From an uncultured Lachnospiraceae bacterium (lineage in GTDB: Bacteria; Bacillota; Clostridia; Lachnospirales; Lachnospiraceae): a stretch of DNA of 42,412 bases. Of this stretch, positions 15,866 to 23,518 are shown piece by piece. The notes beneath the pieces were generated by a model that had not been told where the DNA came from, did not search any database, and worked only from the letters and a program-made list of their open reading frames with translations. The stretch is from contig CANPZR010000002.1 in assembly GCA_947589175.1 (NCBI GenBank), positions 1-42,412 on the forward strand. Reading direction: 5' to 3'. Every line of letters begins with the position of its first letter. Position 1 is the stretch's first letter. The translations under genes were made by a program, and so were the position numbers.

Positions 15866-17083
15866 TCAGGGCTGGCTGACATAATCCATCGGATCCACAT
15901 AGGCGCCTCCCTTTGACACCCCGAAGTGCAGATGAGAGCCTGTGGAAATGCCCGTAGAACCGGCGTAGCCGATCACCTGTCCCTGAGCAACTGTATCCCC
16001 CTCGCTGACCGCCAGCCGGGAGCAGTGCATATAAACCGTATAAAATCGTCCGCCGTGGGAAATCATCACATAATTGCCGGCGCTGGCGCTGTATGTAGCT
16101 GTCACCACCGTTCCGGCTGCCGCCGCCACGATTTCCGTTCCCATGGGAACGGCGATATCCACGCCCTTGTGATACGTGCTGGCTCCCGCCGTGGGGCTGT
16201 TCCGGTATCCATAGGGAGAGGAAATGCGCCCCGATACATTCAGCGGCCACCGCAGGGAGCCGTCCCCGCCGGCGCTTCCGCCCCGCCCCGCGGCATTTTC
16301 CCGGTCGATTTCAGCCTGCTTCTCCTCCAGCAGGCGCTCTACCTCGGCCTCCGCCTCCGCGGCCTTTTTGGCGTAATCAATCACCTGATCCCGGGAGACG
16401 TCTAACTGCTCCTTATATCGTTTGAGTTCTTCCTTTTTTTTCTTTTTCAGTTCGGACAGCGCGTTTTTCTCCGCCGCCTGCTCCTCCTGCATTCCCTCCA
16501 GCTCGCTTAACTTCCCCTCAATCTCCTCGCGCTTCTGCTCGACAGCGTCCCGCGTCCTCTGATAGTCCTCAAACATCCTCTCGTCGTAATCGCCGATCTT
16601 TTCAATGTACTCCGCCCGGTTGAGAAGGTCTCCTATGTCCCGGGAGCTAAAGAGAATATCCAGGTAATCCTGATTTCCATTTTCATACATATACTTTATG
16701 CGCTTTTTCATCGTATCATACTGCTTTTGTTCCGTCTGCTCCGCGGCTTCCAGCTCCTGCTCCGCGGCTTCCAGCTCCTGCCGGGCCGATTCGATCTCGC
16801 CCGCAAGGGCTTCCAGCTCTTCCCCCAGCTTCGTGCTCTTTCGATCCAGCTTCTCAATGTAGGCCATGGTATCTTCCCTGGACTGCTCCATTTCCTCTAT
16901 TTCCCTTTGAAGCTCCTCCGATTTTTGCACATATTCCTCGTTTTCATTCTGCGCCTCGTGAATTTGTTCGTCATAATTGACTGCCAGCGACCGAACCACT
17001 GACCCACGGCCGGACATCCGCCCATAAACCGCCGCCAACAAAAAAATCCCGCAAAAAATAACCGCAAAAGCTCGTCTCTTCAT
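15866..17083 (-). CDS. Murein hydrolase of EnvC/PcsB-like layout: coiled coil plus M23 (LytM) domain
   Basis: 405 aa. Export signal or anchor at about 4-22, then a long coiled coil (about 35-265, many Glu, Lys and Gln), a Gly-rich linker, and an M23 peptidase domain (about 275-400) with zinc-site motifs YHKGVDIA (His-x3-Asp) and HLHFG. Catalytic residues look intact, so it may cut peptidoglycan itself, unlike degenerate EnvC. The coiled coil is the part that docks on FtsX in related proteins. It lies 30 bp downstream of ftsX, so it is the likely FtsEX-activated hydrolase. The start ATG has GAGG 9 nt upstream. Confidence 0.93.
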   Translation of the reverse strand: MKRRAFAVIFCGIFLLAAVYGRMSGRGSVVRSLAVNYDEQIHEAQNENEEYVQKSEELQREIEEMEQSREDTMAYIEKLDRKSTKLGEELEALAGEIESARQELEAAEQELEAAEQTEQKQYDTMKKRIKYMYENGNQDYLDILFSSRDIGDLLNRAEYIEKIGDYDERMFEDYQRTRDAVEQKREEIEGKLSELEGMQEEQAAEKNALSELKKKKKEELKRYKEQLDVSRDQVIDYAKKAAEAEAEVERLLEEKQAEIDRENAAGRGGSAGGDGSLRWPLNVSGRISSPYGYRNSPTAGASTYHKGVDIAVPMGTEIVAAAAGTVVTATYSASAGNYVMISHGGRFYTVYMHCSRLAVSEGDTVAQGQVIGYAGSTGISTGSHLHFGVSKGGAYVDPMDYVSQP

Positions 17084-17113
17084 CCTTTATTTCCTCCGTT
17101 CCTGCCCATGATG

Positions 17114-18025
17114 TCAAATATATAAATTCCGTCTCACCGTGATAAAGCTTCCCAAAAAGCCAATGCCTATCCCCAGCGCCAGAGAGACCGGCACCAGCGC
17201 GGAAAATACGCCCCCTGTGCTGAGAAATGACAGGTTATCCGCAAAGACCGAAAAATGCTCTGTGATATAGTCCAATATGCTCCCATAAGAAATCGACAGG
17301 ACAATCAGGGGAATAGCGGAACCGATCAGGCCGATTACAATTCCCTCCACGATAAAGGGCGACCATATGAAAAAATCCGACGCCCCCATCAGCCTCATTA
17401 TGGCAATCTCCGGTTTTCTCACCGTGATGCCGGTAGAGATTGTGGAGTGGATGAGAAATACGGACACCAGTAACAGCACTCCGATCAACGTCACAGAAAT
17501 GCCTCCCACTAAGCTGCTCACGCTGGACAGGTTCCCGGCCACCTCGGCGGAACGCTTGACCTCCCGGACGCCATTAATGGTCTCTATATATTCTACAAGT
17601 GTATCCTGCTTGCTTATATCCTTGAGATACACCTCGTAAGAGGCGGAGTCCGCCAGCGGATTATCCTCTCCGAAGCTGTCTGCCAATTCCGGGGAATCCT
17701 GAAAATTCTCCTCCTGGAACTTACGCCAGGCCTCCTCCGCGGACACATACACAATGTGATCCACCTCGTCCCGGCTCTGGATAGCTTCGCCAATTGCCTG
17801 AATCCCCTCATCGCCTAAGCCCTCCACAAAAAAGACAGACATCCCCACCGACTGCTCCGCCGTCTGTATAATATGCTTAAAATTGCTTATGGCAAAATAA
17901 AAAATACCGAATAAAAACAGGCACGCCGCCACCGTGCCGATCGAGGCCAGCGTAAACATCCGGTTTTTCCGCAGATTTTTCAAACCCTGCCGGATGCTGT
18001 AACCGAACACATTAATCTCTCTCAT
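17114..18025 (-). CDS. ftsX: Cell division protein FtsX
   Basis: 303 aa permease-like protein with four membrane helices: one near residues 22-45, a large extracellular loop (about 46-170), then about 172-196, 222-245 and 267-293. It shows FtsX hallmarks LKNLRKNRMFTLASIGTVAA, the loop end TINGVREVKRS, and VRKPEIAIMRLMGAS. With FtsE it transmits ATP hydrolysis to an extracellular peptidoglycan hydrolase, here probably the adjacent M23 protein. It overlaps ftsE by 14 bp. Confidence 0.96.
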   Translation of the reverse strand: MREINVFGYSIRQGLKNLRKNRMFTLASIGTVAACLFLFGIFYFAISNFKHIIQTAEQSVGMSVFFVEGLGDEGIQAIGEAIQSRDEVDHIVYVSAEEAWRKFQEENFQDSPELADSFGEDNPLADSASYEVYLKDISKQDTLVEYIETINGVREVKRSAEVAGNLSSVSSLVGGISVTLIGVLLLVSVFLIHSTISTGITVRKPEIAIMRLMGASDFFIWSPFIVEGIVIGLIGSAIPLIVLSISYGSILDYITEHFSVFADNLSFLSTGGVFSALVPVSLALGIGIGFLGSFITVRRNLYI

Positions 18026-18725
18026 ACTGATAACCGCCCTTTTCCTCGTCTCCCACCAAAACTCCCTGATCCAGAGTCACGACCCGCTTCTGCATCATAT
18101 CTACAATATCGTTATTATGCGTTACAACTACAACTGTAGTCCCTATTTTGTTCACTTCCTGCAGAAGCATCATGATGTCCCACGCCGTCTGGGGATCCAA
18201 GTTCCCTGTGGGCTCGTCGGCCAGCAGAATCGCCGGCTGGTTCACTAACGCCCTGGCAATGGCCACCCGCTGCTGCTCCCCTCCGGACAGCTCCCCGGGA
18301 TACGCTTTTTCCTTTCCCTCCAGTCCCACCATCTCCAACATAATGGGGACATGAATGGCGATCTCCCGCTTCGTCATGCCGATGATCTGCTGGGCGAACG
18401 CGATGTTCTCGAACACCGTCTTATTTTTCAGAAGTCGGAAATCCTGAAAGACCACGCCGATCTTCCGCCGATACAGAGATACCTGCTTGCGGCTCAGACT
18501 GGTCACCTGCCGGCCCGCCACATATATTTTTCCAGAAGAGGGATTTAATTCCTTTAAGAGCAATTTAATAAAAGTGGATTTGCCCGATCCACTTTTACCA
18601 ACTACAAATACAAACTCATCCTTTTCAATCCGTATAGATACGTCATTCAATGCATCTACTCCTGTAGAATACTGTTTAGAAACATGATCCAGATAAATCA
18701 TCGGAACGGATCTGTTCTCATCCAT
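18012..18725 (-). CDS. ftsE: Cell division ATP-binding protein FtsE
   Basis: 237 aa ABC ATPase with Walker A GKSGSGKST, Q-loop VFQDFRLL, signature LSGGEQQR, Walker B ILLADEPTGNLD and the switch His in VVTHNND. It starts 16 bp after the regulator gene, and GAGGGG lies about 12 nt before the ATG. A shorter start (MIYLDHVSKQY, 8 residues in) has no better ribosome site. It pairs with FtsX to drive wall hydrolysis in division or sporulation. Confidence 0.96.
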   Translation of the reverse strand: MDENRSVPMIYLDHVSKQYSTGVDALNDVSIRIEKDEFVFVVGKSGSGKSTFIKLLLKELNPSSGKIYVAGRQVTSLSRKQVSLYRRKIGVVFQDFRLLKNKTVFENIAFAQQIIGMTKREIAIHVPIMLEMVGLEGKEKAYPGELSGGEQQRVAIARALVNQPAILLADEPTGNLDPQTAWDIMMLLQEVNKIGTTVVVVTHNNDIVDMMQKRVVTLDQGVLVGDEEKGGYQYERD

Positions 18726-18741
18726 TGTAATGTCACACCCC

Positions 18742-19836
18742 TCAGAAATCCATAGCCTCCAGATAATTCATATACTTCACCACCATCAGCGCGATCTGGA
18801 ACGTAATGGCGTCCTCAAACGTCCGAAGATCCAGCCCCGTGCTCTTCTGCAGCTTATCCAGACGATAGACCAGCGTGTTCCGGTGTATATACAACTGTCT
18901 GGACGTCTCGGAGACATTCAGATTATTCTCAAAAAACTTGTTAATCGTTGTCAGCGTTTCCTCGTCAAAATCATTGGGCGAGCTGTCGTCAAAAATCTCT
19001 TTGATAAACATTTTGCACAGGGGCATGGGAAGCTGATAAATCAGGCGCCCGATCCCCAGGTTGCTGTATGCCATCACCCGTTTTTCATGATAAAAAATCT
19101 TGCCCACGTCCAGAGCCATCTTGGCCTCCTTGTAGGAACGGGATACCTCTTTGATCTCATTGACAATCGTCCCGTAGGCCACATGCACCCGCGCCATGGC
19201 CTCCGTGTTCAGCATATCCAAAATGATCTGGGCCGTCTTGTCCAGATTCTCATAGGTGTCTGTCGGGGCAAGCTCTTTGACCAGAATGATATTTTTCTCA
19301 TCTACCGCCGTAATAAAGTCCCGGATACCGCCGGCAAACAGGCCCCGGACAGTCTCCAGCGCCTCGCTGTCCTTCTCCTTGCTTGTCTCTATAATGTAAA
19401 CGACGCGCCTTGCGTTCATCTGGATGTGAAGCTTCTTCGCGCGGTTATATATGTCCACTAAAAGCAGGTTATCTAACAGAAGATTTTTAATAAAATTATC
19501 CCGGTCGTACCGCTCCTTATAGGCAATCAAAAGACTCTGAATCTGAAATACCGCGATCTTTCCAATGGTGTAGTCCTCCTCGGAATCCCCCATGGCTACG
19601 ACGATGTACTCCAGCTGCGTGTCGTCATATACCTTAAAAAACTGGTTGCCCTGAAGCGTCTGGCTGTCCGCCTGGGACACCACGAAAGCGCTGATGGACT
19701 CCCCCAGCTTCTCATGCTCGTCGTCAGCTGTGGTCTCCGCCAGAACTTTCCCTTCCGTGTCCAGCACGCACATGTCTACCTTTGTAATCCCCTTTAATCC
19801 ATCAATCGTATTCTGCAAAATCTGGTTTGATATCAC
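18742..19836 (-). CDS. PucR/CdaR-type transcriptional regulator
   Basis: 364 aa. The C-terminus has the HTH_30 helix-turn-helix typical of PucR and CdaR proteins (about 310-355: LNVSETSRQLYIHRNTLVYR, then LDLRTFEDAITFQIAL). The N-terminal about 120 residues form a sensor-like domain; the middle is GGDEF-like as in this family. GTG start at 19836 with GGAGG 7 nt upstream. It is placed directly upstream of ftsE on the same strand, so it may control the ftsEX string or respond to a small molecule; the ligand is unknown. Confidence 0.85.
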   Translation of the reverse strand: MISNQILQNTIDGLKGITKVDMCVLDTEGKVLAETTADDEHEKLGESISAFVVSQADSQTLQGNQFFKVYDDTQLEYIVVAMGDSEEDYTIGKIAVFQIQSLLIAYKERYDRDNFIKNLLLDNLLLVDIYNRAKKLHIQMNARRVVYIIETSKEKDSEALETVRGLFAGGIRDFITAVDEKNIILVKELAPTDTYENLDKTAQIILDMLNTEAMARVHVAYGTIVNEIKEVSRSYKEAKMALDVGKIFYHEKRVMAYSNLGIGRLIYQLPMPLCKMFIKEIFDDSSPNDFDEETLTTINKFFENNLNVSETSRQLYIHRNTLVYRLDKLQKSTGLDLRTFEDAITFQIALMVVKYMNYLEAMDF

Positions 19837-19863
19837 TGCTGCACCTCCACACTAAATAATATC

Positions 19864-20367
19864 CTAAGTAACCTTCCTTCTTCCTGTTTGATTGTAACAT
19901 TTTTTTATAAAAAAGTAAAGACACCATAATATTCCGCCCACTGCTGCCCCCGCCGTATCGATCAGCACATCCGTCGCCTTTCCGGTGCGCCCCGGCACAA
20001 ATAACTGATGCACCTCGTCCGTGGCCGCGTAGGCCGCCGTCAGAAGAACCGAGTACAGCCACTCCTTTTTCATGGGCAGGCCCGCCAGACGGCGCACAGC
20101 CCCGCAGTGCAGAAGATTCGCAATCAGAGCCGCCAGCACGGCATACTCGGCGGCATGGGCAGATTTGCGCACAAAGAGCTCAATGCTCCTCGCGAACTCA
20201 TCCTGCCTCTCCGGCGTCCACTCCCCATATCCCGGCACGAACCATTCCCCCACCACATGGCCCACTCTCAGGCTCATCTGGGAGGATTCATCCGCGTCCT
20301 GGGCCGACATGAAAAATATCAGCGCCATCCAGCCCACCACCATAATTATCGCTATCTTTCGCCTCAT
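19864..20367 (-). CDS. VanZ-family membrane protein
   Basis: 167 aa with about four hydrophobic segments. VanZ signature residues are visible: RKSAHAAEYAVLAALIANL (about 68-86) and DEVHQLFVPGRTGKATDVLI followed by DTAGAAVGG. VanZ proteins are linked to low-level teicoplanin resistance and envelope functions, but most have no assigned task. GAGG lies 8 nt before the start. It lies in the same string as the deacetylase (29 bp upstream) and the regulator (27 bp downstream). Confidence 0.9.
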   Translation of the reverse strand: MRRKIAIIMVVGWMALIFFMSAQDADESSQMSLRVGHVVGEWFVPGYGEWTPERQDEFARSIELFVRKSAHAAEYAVLAALIANLLHCGAVRRLAGLPMKKEWLYSVLLTAAYAATDEVHQLFVPGRTGKATDVLIDTAGAAVGGILWCLYFFIKKCYNQTGRRKVT

Positions 20368-20396
20368 AGTTATACCTCATTTTATCGCAACATCTC

Positions 20397-21224
20397 TCAT
20401 CGCCAGCTGGCCGGGAACATATAGTCCTCTCTGTGGTCCAGTGTGTCAAACTCATATCCCTGCTCCCGGATGTAATCGATTATCTCCCCCAGCACGGCCG
20501 CCGTATGATCCATAGCCATCGAGTCGTGCAGGAGAATAATCGGCTCGTCATACCGGGTGACGTCTTTTTGGACGTTCTGAAAAATCGTGTCGGCAGGCAC
20601 ATGAGCTCCTATGGAATCCTCGCCGGACACGTTCCAGTCAAAGCTGCGCACTCCCATCCCCTTCAGGCGCTCCAGCAGACGGTCCACGAAACCGCTTATA
20701 TATCGGTTATTGCTTCCCCACGGAAACCGATGCAGGACGGGCTTCTGTCCGGTCGCCTTTTCAATGGCGCTCTCCGCCTTTTTGTAATCTTCAAAAAAAA
20801 GTTCCTCGCTGCCATACATTTCATTCTGTTCATGGGAATAGGTGTGAACTCCGATGGCATTTCCCCCCGCCAGCATATCTTTCAAAATCTGCTCCCTCTC
20901 CGGCGTGATCTCCTGGCCCACAAGGAAAAAAGTCGCCACTGCATCCTTTTCCCTCAATGTCTCCAGAACCTTTTTGGTGTTGTCGCTGGGACCGTCGTCA
21001 AAGGTCAGATAGGCCACTTTTTTCGTCTTTTTCTCCGGGGAATCTTTCTTTTCCGAATCCCCTATTTTCTGATTCTCATTTTTCATCTGTGTAAGAAGCT
21101 GCCCGGACGGTACGCAGACAGCCGTCTCCTGGGCGCTCTCTCCTGAAAAGAAGGATTCCCTTATCTCATGGTAAGCCAGCGCGCAGAGCGCGCACAGACA
21201 CAGGATGTACCCTGCCTTTTTCAT
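20397..21224 (-). CDS. Membrane-anchored polysaccharide (peptidoglycan) deacetylase
   Basis: 275 aa. A short N-terminal membrane segment (about 3-20) and a charged linker precede a NodB-type deacetylase domain (about 65-265). Motifs: TFDDGPS (metal and catalytic Asp), HTYSHE (metal His), RFPWGSNNRY, DWNVSGEDS and IILLHDS. It likely removes N-acetyl groups from peptidoglycan outside the cell, which changes lysozyme sensitivity. No strong ribosome site precedes the ATG. It is first in the envelope gene string, 81 bp after thiC, with no clear terminator between. Confidence 0.9.
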   Translation of the reverse strand: MKKAGYILCLCALCALAYHEIRESFFSGESAQETAVCVPSGQLLTQMKNENQKIGDSEKKDSPEKKTKKVAYLTFDDGPSDNTKKVLETLREKDAVATFFLVGQEITPEREQILKDMLAGGNAIGVHTYSHEQNEMYGSEELFFEDYKKAESAIEKATGQKPVLHRFPWGSNNRYISGFVDRLLERLKGMGVRSFDWNVSGEDSIGAHVPADTIFQNVQKDVTRYDEPIILLHDSMAMDHTAAVLGEIIDYIREQGYEFDTLDHREDYMFPASWR

Positions 21225-21305
21225 CTCACATCACCATTCTAAGGACTATCATTCCATTCTATTCAGAACGCGGTCAAATGTGCCGCCTTTCCACAATCCC
21301 GTACG

Positions 21306-22613
21306 TCAATCCATGATATCTACATTTTCCCCCCGGAGGATCTTGTTGATATTGCGCACGGCGCACATCTTTCCGCACATAGTACAGGTATCCTCCCTCT
21401 CCGGCGTACTCTCCGCCCTGTAGCGGCGGGCCTTCTCCGGATCGATCGCCAGCTCGAACTGCTTTTCCCAATCCAGGTTGCGGCGCGCCTCGCTCATCTG
21501 GTAATCCCAGTCGCTGGCTCCCGGCAGTCCCTTCGCCACGTCGGCGGCGTGGGCGGCAATCTTGGAGGCGATGATGCCCTCCTTTACATCCTCCACGGTC
21601 GGCAGGCGCAAATGCTCCGCCGGTGTCACATAGCAGAGGAAGGACGCCCCGTAGGAAGCGGCGATGGCTCCTCCGATGGCGCTGGTAATGTGATCGTATC
21701 CCGGCGCCACATCCGTGACAAGCGGCCCCAGCACATAGAACGGCGCTCCCTTGCACACCGTCTGCTCAATCTCCATATTGGCGCGGATCTGGTTCAGGGG
21801 CATATGTCCCGGTCCCTCGATCATGACCTGTACATTCTTCTCCCAGGCCCTCTGGGTCAGTTCTCCCAGCGCCACCAGCTCCGAGATCTGGGAAATATCT
21901 CCCGCGTCCTCGATGCTCCCCGGACGGCAGGCGTCTCCCAAGCTGATCGTCACATCATACTGCTGACAGATCTCCAGCAGCTCGTCGTATCTCTCGTAAA
22001 AAGGATTCTCATTGCCGGTCAGCTCCATCCAGGCAAAAATAATCGAGCCGCCTCTCGACACAATATTGGTGTGGCGCAGGTTCTGCTTAAAACGGTCCGC
22101 GGTAGCCCGATTGATGCCGCAGTGGATGGTCATAAAGTCCACCCCGTCCTCGGCGTGCATCCGCACCACGTCCATCCACTCGTCCGATGTAATGTCCTTC
22201 AGCGCCTTGTTATAATATACCACAGCGTCGTAAATGGGCACCGTCCCGATCACCGCCGGGCACTCGGACGTGAGCTTGCGGCGGAACTTCTGGGTATCCC
22301 CAAAGGAACTCAGATCCATAATCGCCTCCGCCCCCATGTCAATGGCAGCCTGTACCTTCTGCATCTCCACATCCATGTCCAGGCAGTCCCTGCTGGTTCC
22401 CAGATTCACATTGATCTTCGTCTTTAAAGCCTTTCCGATTCCGTACGGCTTCAGGCACTTGTGATTCTTGTTGGCCGGTATGACAATCTGTCCCCTGGCC
22501 ACAAGCTCCCGCAGCGCCTCCACATCCATTTTCTCGTACTCGCTGACCGCCTTCATCTCCTCGGTGATCAGTCCTTTCCTGGCAGCATCCATCTGCGTCG
22601 TATAATCGCTCAT
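21306..22613 (-). CDS. thiC: Phosphomethylpyrimidine synthase (HMP-P synthase)
   Basis: 435 aa radical-SAM enzyme converting aminoimidazole ribotide to HMP-P for thiamine. Conserved blocks include [43 protein letters not shown] and [14 protein letters not shown]. The C-terminal iron-sulfur motif is CTMCGKMC (about residue 412), with three residues between the second and third Cys; the well-known form has four. The protein is short because it lacks the N-terminal domain of enterobacterial ThiC, as in other clostridia. The start ATG at 22613 has GGAGG 5 nt upstream; an upstream in-frame start in the leader is rejected. It is controlled by the TPP riboswitch and terminator ahead of it. Confidence 0.96.
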   Translation of the reverse strand: MSDYTTQMDAARKGLITEEMKAVSEYEKMDVEALRELVARGQIVIPANKNHKCLKPYGIGKALKTKINVNLGTSRDCLDMDVEMQKVQAAIDMGAEAIMDLSSFGDTQKFRRKLTSECPAVIGTVPIYDAVVYYNKALKDITSDEWMDVVRMHAEDGVDFMTIHCGINRATADRFKQNLRHTNIVSRGGSIIFAWMELTGNENPFYERYDELLEICQQYDVTISLGDACRPGSIEDAGDISQISELVALGELTQRAWEKNVQVMIEGPGHMPLNQIRANMEIEQTVCKGAPFYVLGPLVTDVAPGYDHITSAIGGAIAASYGASFLCYVTPAEHLRLPTVEDVKEGIIASKIAAHAADVAKGLPGASDWDYQMSEARRNLDWEKQFELAIDPEKARRYRAESTPEREDTCTMCGKMCAVRNINKILRGENVDIMD

Positions 22614-22630
22614 AATTTCCTCCATTCCAC

Positions 22631-22658
22631 AAAAAAGCCGCATCCTCACAGATGCGGC
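22631..22658 (-). terminator. Riboswitch-controlled terminator before thiC
   Basis: Arms GCCGCATC (22637-22644) and GATGCGGC (22651-22658) with a 6-nt loop, followed on the minus strand by six T (22631-22636). It is placed between the TPP aptamer and the thiC ribosome binding site, so it is the expression platform: TPP binding should favour this hairpin and stop transcription. Confidence 0.9.
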
Positions 22659-22681
22659 ATAATCGTACTTCCTAAACTGGA

Positions 22682-22764
22682 TTTCCTACGTTGGCATTAC
22701 CCACATCAGGTCCATGGGTCGAAGGGCGCACCTTCCTCTCAGCCTGTCTGCAAGCTCCCCGCAT
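22682..22764 (-). promoter_or_regulatory. TPP riboswitch aptamer
   Basis: The minus strand shows the THI-box consensus in order: GCGGGGAGC near the 5' end, GGCTGAGAGG, GACCCATGGACCTGATGTGG, then GTAATGCCAACGTAGGAAA. It sits between the promoter at 22782-22810 and a terminator hairpin, which fits transcriptional control of thiC by thiamine pyrophosphate. Confidence 0.96.
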
Positions 22765-22779
22765 ATTCAATTCCTCTAT

Positions 22780-23229
22780 TCAGTATACCTTACGTTCCTT
22801 CTTTTGTAAACAACTTTCTTCCATAAGATGAAACAGAGCGATCTTGTAAATCAGCACGATTTTCACATCCCGGTCGCAGTAGCGGTTCCGCACATACTCC
22901 GCCGCCTTATACGCATAGCTGCAGATCAGAACAGCCAACGACGCAAACAGCACCGCCTGTGAAAGCCCCAGACACAAAAGAATGAGAACCGCCGCCGCGG
23001 CCGCCATCGTTACGCGGGCAAAATTCCGGCTGATGCGGATCGAGCTCTGCACCGACTCCAACAGCCCCAGCATAGACTCATTGAGGGCGTCCGGCGACTG
23101 GCGGCGCAGGCTCTCATAGATATCAAAAAAAATATCCATGCTCTCTCTCTTTTGCAATTTATCCCTGTATATATAATAACGGCTCCGGCCAAATTCCTTC
23201 TCGATGAGTTTTCCCAAAACGCTTTTCAC
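22780..23229 (-). CDS. Unknown membrane protein with two hydrophobic segments
   Basis: 149 aa from a GTG at 23229, chosen because AAGGAG lies 8 nt upstream; an ATG at 23250 adds seven residues but has no ribosome site. The N-terminal about 70 residues are charged and helical, followed by a double hydrophobic stretch (about 73-113) and a cytoplasmic C-terminus ending in basic residues. I do not recognise the family. A TTGACA lies about 80 bp upstream, but its -10 is unclear. Its 3' end carries the thiC promoter. Confidence 0.65.
   Translation of the reverse strand: MKSVLGKLIEKEFGRSRYYIYRDKLQKRESMDIFFDIYESLRRQSPDALNESMLGLLESVQSSIRISRNFARVTMAAAAAVLILLCLGLSQAVLFASLAVLICSYAYKAAEYVRNRYCDRDVKIVLIYKIALFHLMEESCLQKKERKVY
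22782..22810 (-). promoter_or_regulatory. Promoter of the thiC transcript
   Basis: TTTACA (22805-22810) and TATACT (22782-22787) with a 17-bp spacer on the minus strand. It lies inside the last codons of the upstream membrane-protein gene and starts transcription about 10 bp before the TPP aptamer. Confidence 0.82.
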
Positions 23230-23250
23230 TGAAAATTCTCCTTCTTCCAT

Positions 23251-23518
23251 CTGGTAAATTTCATATATCTTATAGTATTCATCCAGATCTTATTTGGTTA
23301 TTCATAATTTGTTAACATTTTGTCAAAACAATCAACACATATGAATGGTATACTGATTTACGAAAAGAATTTCTTTTTCATAAGCATTTTTGGTTTATAA
23401 CCAAACTTTCTCCTCTTTTTTTATTTATATTTACAGATTTAAAGGGAAGATGGTCCCCGCCATCTTCCCTTCTAATCTTTTAACAGCGTTTAATTTCCGT
23501 TCGTTCTTCTCCGTTTTT
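23251..23518. other. AT-rich intergenic region between sbcC and the membrane-protein gene
   Basis: This holds the sbcC terminator at 23442-23471 and, nearer 23300-23340, the putative upstream region of the membrane-protein gene (TTGACA on the minus strand). A short inverted repeat TTTGGT/ACCAAA lies at about 23390-23405. No gene with a start and ribosome site is visible on either strand. Confidence 0.5.
23442..23471 (-). terminator. Terminator at the end of the jet-sbcDC operon
   Basis: A perfect 12-bp stem, AAGGGAAGATGG (23442-23453) with CCATCTTCCCTT (23460-23471), and a 6-nt loop. On the minus strand it is followed by TTTAAATC, a modest T tract. It lies about 50 bp beyond the sbcC stop codon. 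Confidence 0.75.

Noticed and set aside
15822-16250. N-terminal extension of the S41 protease of about 140 residues
   Set aside because: The extension reads out of frame through the M23 gene and is low-complexity; GAGG-GTG at 15821 gives a normal anchor and protein length.
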